A stretch of 64,000 bases of DNA, taken from NCBI GenBank assembly GCA_022793095.1, contig JAAWCD010000054.1, positions 1 through 64,000 of the forward strand, in the 5' to 3' direction. The DNA comes from Oscillospiraceae bacterium (GTDB lineage: Bacteria; Bacillota; Clostridia; Oscillospirales; Oscillospiraceae). The notes beneath the pieces are model-generated. The model was not told the DNA's origin. It was given only the letters and a program-made list of their open reading frames with translations, and ran no database searches. Shown here piece after piece: positions 58,783 through 64,000 of this stretch (positions are counted from its first letter, which is position 1; each line of letters starts with the position of its first letter). Both the position numbers and the translations under genes were made by a program.

Positions 58783-58897
58783 GTTCTTTTCTTGAAAGAA
58801 AAGAACCAAAAGAACTTTAAACTGATTCTGCTGAAAGAGTGCCGTAAGCGCGGGGCTTAAAGTTCTTTTTGCTTCTTTTCCGTTCAAGAAAAAGAAG
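58783..58897. repeat. Head-to-head hairpin repeat pair
   Basis: Reverse D-type copy (58783-58822, stem GTTCTTTTCTT/AAGAAAAGAAC) nine bases after the murA stop, and forward copy (58855-58897) just before the ftsQ site. The reverse copy has the compensated G-C end pair seen also at 49418. Confidence 0.92.
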
Positions 58898-58922
58898 GAA
58901 CAACACGAAAGAAGGTGATGCA

Positions 58923-59690
58923 GTGGCAAGACAGCGCAGGCATAAGAGCAAGCCCCGGCGGAGCCGGGGCCGGTTCGCCAGGGTCTATCAGCTGTTGTCC
59001 GCCGTTCTGATTGTGGCCGCGGTGATTGCCGGCTGCATCGTCTTCTTCAAGGTTCAGACCATTGAGGTGGCGGGCAATCACCGCTACACCGCGGAGGAGA
59101 TCATCGCGGTGAGCGGGATTCAGGTGGAGGACAACCTTTACACCATGAACAAATTTGACATCCGGGCCCAGGTGCTGCGGGAGCTGCCGTACATTCAGGA
59201 CATGACCATCCGGCGCCGCCTGCCGGATACCATCGTCATCACGGTGGAGGAGAGCCCGGCGGTGGCCGCGGTCTCCGATGGGGAACGGTGGTGGCTGATG
59301 AACTGGGAAGGCAAGCTGCTGGAGCCAACGGAGGACGCTGGCGGCGTGATGGAGGTTCGGGGGCTGGTGCCGCTGGTTCCCAACGCGGGGGGAATTCTGG
59401 CGGTGGACGAGTCTCAGAAGCTCCAGTATCAGGCCCTTCTGAAGATTATCGCCCAGCTGGAGGCCCACGGGCTTTTGGCCCGCATCAACTGGATGGACCT
59501 GAGCTCTGAGACCTTGGTGACCATGGAAATGGACGGCGGGCGGTTTCGGGTGGAGGTGCCGCTGGTCTGCGACTTCGGACAGAAGTTCCGCGTTTGGGCC
59601 GGAGCCCTGGCCAGTGACAGGCTGGCGCCTGAGGACACAGGGCTGTGGGACCTCACGCTGTCAGACAGCGTCAATCTGGTGCCATGGTAG
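58923..59690 (+). CDS. ftsQ: Division protein FtsQ/DivIB
   Basis: 255-residue bitopic divisome protein. Basic cytoplasmic N-terminus, one span (LLSAVLIVAAVIAGCIVFF, about 25-43), POTRA domain starting VQTIEVAGNHRYTAEEIIAVSGI, then a beta domain with LPYIQDMTIRRRLPDTIVITVEE. GTG at 58923 behind AAGGTGAT; the frame from 58869 reads through the hairpin repeat. Located between murA and ftsZ as in Bacillus relatives. Confidence 0.92.
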   Translation: MARQRRHKSKPRRSRGRFARVYQLLSAVLIVAAVIAGCIVFFKVQTIEVAGNHRYTAEEIIAVSGIQVEDNLYTMNKFDIRAQVLRELPYIQDMTIRRRLPDTIVITVEESPAVAAVSDGERWWLMNWEGKLLEPTEDAGGVMEVRGLVPLVPNAGGILAVDESQKLQYQALLKIIAQLEAHGLLARINWMDLSSETLVTMEMDGGRFRVEVPLVCDFGQKFRVWAGALASDRLAPEDTGLWDLTLSDSVNLVPW

Positions 59691-59766
59691 TTTTTCTGGA
59701 TGGGGCTGAAAAGGGGGATTTCCTATATTTTGTGATAAATTGTCGGAAGAAAACCAACATAAGGTA

Positions 59767-59795
59767 TTGACCCTGTCTGCAAATGGATGTAAAAT
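59767..59795 (+). promoter_or_regulatory. Promoter of ftsZ
   Basis: TTGACC (59767-59772) and TAAAAT (59790-59795) with a 17-base spacer, in an AT-rich gap of 177 bases. It gives ftsZ its own transcription besides read-through from the cluster. Confidence 0.65.
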
Positions 59796-59867
59796 ATATA
59801 ATTAAGGCATTTCATCGTTTTTGGACGGGACACACAGTTCCGTACTTGTACATAGGAGGATGCAGTT

Positions 59868-60986
59868 ATGGCGTTTGGATTTGAGTCCGGTCCCGACCAG
59901 GTGGTAAATATTAAGGTGATTGGCGTAGGCGGCGGCGGAAACAACGTGGTCAACCGTATGGTCCGGTCCGGCACGAAGGGCGTAGACTTTGTGGCTGTCA
60001 ATACGGACAAGCAGGCGTTGAACGTGTCTGAGGCCACCTACAAGATTCAGGTGGGTGAGAAGCTCACAGGCGGCAAGGGCGCGGGCTCCAATCCGGAGGT
60101 GGGCCGCAAGGCCGCGGAGGAAAACCGCAGTCAGATTGCCAAGGCTCTGGAGGAGACGGACATGGTTTTCGTCACTGCCGGTATGGGCGGCGGCACGGGC
60201 ACGGGCGGCGCGCCCATTGTGGCCGACGTGGCGCGGGAGCAGGGAATTCTGACCGTTGGCGTGGTCACCAAGCCCTTCGCTTTTGAGGGCCGCCGGCGGA
60301 TGGACCAGGCGGAGAAGGGCATCGAGGAGCTGCGGAGCAAGGTGGACTCGCTGGTCATCATCCCCAATGAGCGGCTGAAGCACGCCACGGACCAGAAGAT
60401 TACCTTTGCCAACGCCTTTGAGATTGCGGACGATGTGCTCCGTCAGGCGGTGCAGTCCATTTCCGACCTCATCAAGAACACGGGCTTCATTAACCTGGAC
60501 TTCGCGGATGTGACCGCCATCATGAAGGACGCGGGCTACGCCCACATGGGCGTTGGCCGGGCGGCAGGGAAGGAGAAGGCGGAGGAGGCGGCCAAGATTG
60601 CCATTTCCTCCCCGCTGCTGGAGACCTCCATCAACGGGGCCAAGGGCGTTCTGCTGAACATCACCGGCTCTATGGACATCGGCCTGGAGGAGGTGGAGAC
60701 TGCTGCTGATCTGGTGCGTCAGGCGGCGAATCCCGACGCTAACATCATTTTTGGCGCGGCCTTTGACGAGACCATGGAGGATGAGATCCGGGTCACAGTC
60801 ATCGCCACCGGATTCGACGAGGAGAGCGAGGGGATGACGCCCAACGCCTTTTCCTCCGCCAGCCAGAAGGTGGTGAAGGAGGGGGTCAACGCCGCAGTGG
60901 AGTCTGCCAAGCAGGCGGCGTCTTCTGAGGGTAGTATTGATGATGATTTTGACCAGATTTTTGCCATCTTTAACCATCGGAAGTAA
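59868..60986 (+). CDS. ftsZ: Cell-division GTPase FtsZ
   Basis: 372-residue tubulin homologue that forms the Z ring. GTPase domain: [14 protein letters not shown], the tubulin signature [12 protein letters not shown] at about 105-116, and the T7 loop [11 protein letters not shown]. The C-terminal domain has [13 protein letters not shown] and [12 protein letters not shown], then a linker and a tail ending [15 protein letters not shown] in place of the usual IPxFLR motif, so its binding partner site is diverged. ATG at 59868 with AGGAGG. A strong terminator follows. Confidence 0.97.
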   Translation: MAFGFESGPDQVVNIKVIGVGGGGNNVVNRMVRSGTKGVDFVAVNTDKQALNVSEATYKIQVGEKLTGGKGAGSNPEVGRKAAEENRSQIAKALEETDMVFVTAGMGGGTGTGGAPIVADVAREQGILTVGVVTKPFAFEGRRRMDQAEKGIEELRSKVDSLVIIPNERLKHATDQKITFANAFEIADDVLRQAVQSISDLIKNTGFINLDFADVTAIMKDAGYAHMGVGRAAGKEKAEEAAKIAISSPLLETSINGAKGVLLNITGSMDIGLEEVETAADLVRQAANPDANIIFGAAFDETMEDEIRVTVIATGFDEESEGMTPNAFSSASQKVVKEGVNAAVESAKQAASSEGSIDDDFDQIFAIFNHRK

Positions 60987-60996
60987 TGACATGGAA

Positions 60997-61025
60997 ATGG
61001 CCGCCCAAATGGGCGGCCATTTTTT
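60997..61025 (+). terminator. Terminator of the dcw cluster
   Basis: ATGGCCGCCC and GGGCGGCCAT around AAAT, followed by TTTTTT. Perfect ten-pair stem immediately after ftsZ. Confidence 0.95.
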
Positions 61026-61059
61026 CGGCATTACAGAAAGCTACCATAAGAACACAGAC

Positions 61060-61170
61060 GCCTTTGAAAGAAGGCCTTGCAAAGAACTTCAAACTGGATC
61101 TGCCGGAAATCTGGCATGAGAACACAAGCTTAAAGTTCTTTTTGCTTCTTTTTCTTTCAAGAAAAAGAAT
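61060..61170. repeat. Hairpin repeat pair between ftsZ and corA
   Basis: A short-stem reverse copy (61060-61096, GCCTTT/AGAAGGC-type stem, then GCAAAGAACTTCAAAC) and a forward A-type copy (61129-61170). The spacer has the CTGGATCTGCCGG extension. The pair follows the ftsZ terminator, so it is not confined to operon interiors. Confidence 0.88.
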
Positions 61171-61190
61171 GGGAATTCCAGAGCTTAGGC

Positions 61191-61219
61191 TTGCAAAAGG
61201 GGAAGAAAGAGGCTATAAT
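61191..61219 (+). promoter_or_regulatory. Promoter of the corA leader
   Basis: TTGCAA (61191-61196) and TATAAT (61214-61219), 17-base spacer. Transcription would start near 61226, giving a leader of about 270 bases before corA. Confidence 0.75.
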
Positions 61220-61225
61220 AGTTAT

Positions 61226-61497
61226 GTTCGGGGGGTACCGGACAAAATGAAGCAATGAGGAGTGATATGCGCCGTGAGCAGCGACCCTTTGAGTCGAAAA
61301 CCCATCCCAGCACAGCGGCGCATGGAACGGTAAGCTTAAGCTTCCTTTGACGCCGCGTCCCTGTTTTACGCGAGGCGGAAACGGGTATTATTTTGATGTG
61401 CGCGTCGTGATGCGCCGGTGCGGAAATCCGCACCGGTCCTGCCTCTATGTCCTGACGGCAGGAGCGGCGGCGCGCACGCGGAAAGGCGTGAGAAGCG
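61226..61497 (+). promoter_or_regulatory. Structured leader RNA of corA
   Basis: At least four paired regions: ATGCGCCG/CGGCGCAT (61267-61323), CGCCGCGT/ACGCGAGGCG (about 61350-61377), CCGGTGCGGA/TCCGCACCGG (about 61413-61437) and CCTGCC/GGCAGG (about 61439-61464). The last two sit inside a longer GTGCGCG/CGCGCAC pairing (about 61396-61477), forming a three-way junction. This looks like a regulatory RNA for a magnesium channel, but I do not match it to the M-box or another known riboswitch. Confidence 0.55.
61267..61350 (+). CDS. Mini-ORF in the corA leader, 27 aa
   Basis: ATG at 61267 is preceded by GAGGAG at the right spacing and opens 27 codons ending TGA at 61348. The peptide begins MRREQRPFESKTHP and ends SLSFL. 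The start codon lies inside the 5' arm of the ATGCGCCG/CGGCGCAT stem, so translating it would unfold that helix. Leader peptides control some bacterial magnesium transporters. Whether this one is made is unknown. Confidence 0.5.
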   Translation: MRREQRPFESKTHPSTAAHGTVSLSFL

Positions 61498-62424
61498 ATG
61501 CTTGCAATCCATAAGACTGTGGACGGGGTCATGACCCGTCTGGACCAATTTGAGGAAAACTGCTGGGTCCATCTGACCTACCCGTCGGAGGACGAGCTGG
61601 ATCAGGTGGTTACCCGGCTGAAGGTGGACCCTGGCCTCCTGCGGGCCGCCCTGGACGAGGAGGAGACCTCCCGAATCGACACAGAGGAGGACCAGACCCT
61701 CATCATCATTGACGTGCCCTCGGTGGAGAAGGATGACGCGGTTATCTATTCTACCATTCCGCTGGGGATTCTCATTACACCCCATCAGATTATCACTGTC
61801 TGCCTGAAAGAATCTTCCATTATTGACGACCTTCAGGACGGCATAGTCAAAGGGGTCAGAACCGAGCAGAAGACCAATTTTCTGTTCCGGATTCTGCTCC
61901 GGGTGGCCAGCCGGTATTTGCAATACCTGAAGCAGATTGACAAGATCTACAACTATATGGAACGGCAGCTCTACAAGTCCCAGCGAAACAAGGAGCTGAT
62001 TCAGCTGCTGGACCTGGAAAAGTCACTGGTTTACTTCAATACCTCGCTGAAGGCGAATGAGGTGACGCTGGAAAAAATCCTCCGTGGGCGCATCATCACC
62101 CTGTACGAAGAGGACCATGACCTGCTGGAGGATGTGCTCATTGAGATACGGCAGGCCATTGAGATGGCCAATATCTATTCCTCCATCATTTCCGGCATGA
62201 TGGACGCCTTCGCCTCGGTTATCTCGAACAATTTGAACGTCATCATGAAGGTTCTCACCTCCATCACCATTCTTTTGACCATTCCCAATATCATCTTCGG
62301 CTTTTATGGAATGAATATTACAGCCGGTCTGCCTCTGGATCAGTTCTGGTGGATTCCGCTTCTGGCCGCCGCGGTGTTGATCACGATTACGGCAATTATT
62401 TTGAAGCACAGGGATTTGTTCTAA
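61498..62424 (+). CDS. corA: CorA-family magnesium channel
   Basis: 308-residue CorA/MIT-family divalent-cation channel. A large cytoplasmic domain (1-240) with long stalk helices (LLDLEKSLVYFNTSLKANEV), then two C-terminal spans around the selectivity motif Y-G-M-N at about 270-273 (FGFYGMNITAG), ending in a basic KHRDLF. ATG at 61498 with AAAGG about twelve bases upstream. It is preceded by a long structured leader with its own promoter. Confidence 0.93.
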   Translation: MLAIHKTVDGVMTRLDQFEENCWVHLTYPSEDELDQVVTRLKVDPGLLRAALDEEETSRIDTEEDQTLIIIDVPSVEKDDAVIYSTIPLGILITPHQIITVCLKESSIIDDLQDGIVKGVRTEQKTNFLFRILLRVASRYLQYLKQIDKIYNYMERQLYKSQRNKELIQLLDLEKSLVYFNTSLKANEVTLEKILRGRIITLYEEDHDLLEDVLIEIRQAIEMANIYSSIISGMMDAFASVISNNLNVIMKVLTSITILLTIPNIIFGFYGMNITAGLPLDQFWWIPLLAAAVLITITAIILKHRDLF

Positions 62425-62465
62425 ATATTGGTCAATCCTGACCTGAACTTTTGTTTACCAACTCA

Positions 62466-62509
62466 AAAACCGCTGTAAAGGCAATCTCCCGTGCCTTTAC
62501 AGCGGTTTT
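62466..62509. terminator. Bidirectional terminator
   Basis: AAAACCGCTGTAAAGGCA and TGCCTTTACAGCGGTTTT form a perfect 18-pair stem with flanking A and T runs, between the convergent corA and membrane-protein genes. Confidence 0.92.
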
Positions 62510-62583
62510 GCTGTCCAGCGCCATAAAAGTGGTGGTCCGCGACGCCAAGATTCCAGTCTGCCCGAAGGGGCCCGGCGTTTTCT

Positions 62584-63177
62584 TCACTTCAAATGCCGCC
62601 GCTGGGTGGTGGTGTCAATGTCCCCAGGTAAAATATCAAAGTGAAGGGTGTGCAGCGTATAAAAAATACAAAAGCCTGCTGCCGCACAGACCAGACAGCC
62701 GCCCAGCCAGATCCATTCGTCAGCCCAGCGAATGCTGCTCTGTCCGCGATGGAGCAGCATAAAAACGGCCTCACCCACGCCGCTGGCTGTGAGGAGCACA
62801 GCTGTTGCCGCTGAGGACACCTTGGTCCGCAATACTCCCGCGTAATAGTTCCGAAAAGGCATTTTCTCTGGTGCAGCCCAGAGGCTGACTACTCCCATTC
62901 CTTGGAACATCATGGGGATGATGGCTAACATGCTCTCCGCTCCAGCGTAAAACACCCGTCCGCCCGCCGGGCCGCGGAAACTGTATCCCACATAAGCTCC
63001 GTAAATAAGCGCCAGCAGGACTGTGATGAGTAATTTCCGCCTCAAAAAGCTGCCTTTTGGGCCATAAGCGCGGTAGTATTCCCCGCGGTAGATCAATTTG
63101 TGCGTGACGGCTCCGTTCCGGCCCAGCACGTCCTCGTAAACCCAGCCGCGAATATACCAATGCTGATACTTTGCCAT
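62584..63177 (-). CDS. Hypothetical membrane protein, 197 aa
   Basis: A polar N-terminus (MAKYQHWYIRGWVYEDVLGRNGAVTHKLIYRGEYYRAYG) followed by four likely spans (LLITVLLALIYGAYVGYSF, MLAIIPMMFQGMGVVSLWA, TAVLLTASGVGEAVFMLL, WLGGCLVCAAAGFCIFYTL). I do not recognise a family. ATG at 63177 with GGAGGA. It follows the oligopeptide-transporter genes on the same strand and may be part of that transcript. Confidence 0.7.
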   Translation of the reverse strand: MAKYQHWYIRGWVYEDVLGRNGAVTHKLIYRGEYYRAYGPKGSFLRRKLLITVLLALIYGAYVGYSFRGPAGGRVFYAGAESMLAIIPMMFQGMGVVSLWAAPEKMPFRNYYAGVLRTKVSSAATAVLLTASGVGEAVFMLLHRGQSSIRWADEWIWLGGCLVCAAAGFCIFYTLHTLHFDILPGDIDTTTQRRHLK

Positions 63178-63235
63178 TGGATCCTCCCACTCTATATCCC
63201 CGGCTCCTGCCGGACAGGACCAGGGAACCATTATC

Positions 63236-63433
63236 TCAAAGATTCCGCAGGTTATGGCAGGCTGCATAATGCCCCGGCTTGGCCTCGATCAGCTTCGGAT
63301 TGACCTGGAAGCACGTTTCTGAGGCATACTCGCAGACGCTGAAATTGACCATGTCCACCGCATGCAGCATGCCGTTGGGCGTTTTAAAGTATTTGCAAAG
63401 ATCCCGGACCTCCAGGAGAGTTTTTCGTTCCAT
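63236..63433 (-). pseudogene. oppF: Internally deleted OppF remnant, 65 codons
   Basis: The first 33 codons ([33 protein letters not shown]) are the start of an oligopeptide ABC-transporter ATPase of the OppF type; Walker A, signature and Walker B motifs are missing. The last 30 (CFQVNPKLIEAKPGHYAACHN) are the end of such a protein's oligo_HPY tail. About 270 central codons have been lost in frame. Its ATG overlaps the oppD stop (TAATG), as in intact oppDF pairs. Cannot bind ATP. Confidence 0.8.
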
Positions 63434-64000
63434 TACGCATCCTCCTTTGCCAGGAAACAGCTGACCGTGTGCCCCGGACTGACCGCCACAGGCCTGGGCC
63501 TGCCGTTCCGGCACGCCTCGACAGCCTTAGCGCAGCGGGGATAGAACTTACAGCCTTCCGGCAGCTCCGAGGGGTCCGGCATCATACCCGGAATGGTTTC
63601 CAGCCGATCAGATTCCACGTCCAGACGGGGGATGCAGTGGAACAGGCCCTCTGTGTAGGGGTGGGCCGCATGGCGAAACACATCCTCCACCGTCCCATAT
63701 TCCACAATCTCACCGGCATACAGAATCGCCACCTTGTTGCAGGACTCCGCCACCACACCCAGGTCATGGGTGATTAAAATCATGGAGGTCTTTTGGCGCT
63801 CCTTCAGCTCGTTGATCATGGCCAGCACCTGCGCCTGGATGGTTACATCCAGGGCGGAGGTGGGCTCGTCTGCGATGACCAGGGCGGGATTGCAGGAGAG
63901 GGCAATGGCGATGACCACGCGCTGTTTCATCCCGCCGGAAAACTGGTGAGGAAAATCGTTGGCCCGCTCCGGCGGAATACGCACCATCTCCAGCATTTGC
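63433..64000 (-). CDS. oppD: OppD/DppD oligopeptide transporter ATPase, 5' end outside window
   Basis: 189 visible residues of an ABC ATPase that energises peptide uptake; the N-terminus with Walker A lies beyond 64000. Present: the Q-loop-to-signature region ending [15 protein letters not shown], Walker [13 protein letters not shown], switch His in [11 protein letters not shown], and the oligo_HPY extension [15 protein letters not shown]...[10 protein letters not shown]. It overlaps the oppF remnant. Without a working OppF partner it may form a homodimer or be inactive. Confidence 0.92.
   Translation of the reverse strand, partial: QMLEMVRIPPERANDFPHQFSGGMKQRVVIAIALSCNPALVIADEPTSALDVTIQAQVLAMINELKERQKTSMILITHDLGVVAESCNKVAILYAGEIVEYGTVEDVFRHAAHPYTEGLFHCIPRLDVESDRLETIPGMMPDPSELPEGCKFYPRCAKAVEACRNGRPRPVAVSPGHTVSCFLAKEDA

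Noticed and set aside
3174..61170. Reading the hairpin repeats as rho-independent terminators
   Set aside because: In neither orientation is the palindrome followed by a T-run; the T-rich lead stands before the stem. Several copies lie inside operons or touch ribosome sites.
61226..61497. M-box magnesium riboswitch
   Set aside because: The characteristic conserved blocks of the M-box are not found; only the position before a magnesium channel fits.
1..64000. tRNA, rRNA or other known structural RNA genes
   Set aside because: I saw no cloverleaf, GTTCGAATC-type T-arm or rRNA stretch in the gaps; only the corA leader looks strongly structured.

Overview
The window looks like chromosomal DNA of a GC-rich, spore-related, anaerobic Firmicute of the Oscillospiraceae type (Flavonifractor, Pseudoflavonifractor or Lawsonibacter-like). 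The evidence is classic Firmicute gene order (glmU-prs-pth-mfd, gdpP-rplI-dnaB, tilS-hpt-ftsH, mraZ-rsmH-ftsL-pbp), a MurE with the DNPR motif of meso-diaminopimelate enzymes, CotF-like spore coat proteins, SLH domains, and strong AGGAGG ribosome sites with many GTG and TTG starts. I saw no rRNA, tRNA or CRISPR array.

Layout. 1-1.9 kb: a hypothetical gene, two CotF-like genes and a thioesterase. 2.0-11.3 kb, minus strand: a surface-polysaccharide operon (O-antigen ligase-like polymerase, three glycosyltransferase genes, one fused to a CsaB pyruvyl transferase, and two DUF4330-like membrane proteins), then a GNAT gene and the flippase murJ. Diverging from it at 11.5 kb is a secreted phosphodiester glycosidase with three SLH domains. 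SLH domains bind pyruvylated wall polymer, the expected product of CsaB, so operon and exported protein plausibly form one surface system. 14.7-25.3 kb is more accessory: an M20 peptidase, a small coiled-coil gene, a serine recombinase, nested MITE-like repeats, a two-component system with a secreted protein, a large sortase-type adhesin and an AP2-domain gene.

25.7-46.7 kb is mostly housekeeping: an acetyltransferase-only GlmU relative, prs, an HD hydrolase, pth, an acyltransferase and mfd; a phosphatase coupled to an orphan FtsZ C-terminal-like protein; a WYL regulator with a PD-(D/E)XK nuclease; gdpP-rplI-dnaB; tilS-hpt-ftsH. 47.0-61.0 kb is the division and cell-wall (dcw) cluster, mraZ to ftsZ, without murF, murD, murC or murB. 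After it come corA with a structured leader and a coupled mini-ORF, a membrane protein, an oppF remnant and the end of oppD.

The most striking structure is an intergenic hairpin repeat, about 26 copies, placed by rule. Copies next to a start codon point one way, copies next to a stop codon point the other way, and stem changes are often compensated. Where two copies share a gap they are reverse complements, so an operon transcript could form a long duplex between cistrons. A long form with an extra insert brackets one gene. This family is the best candidate in the window for an undescribed system.
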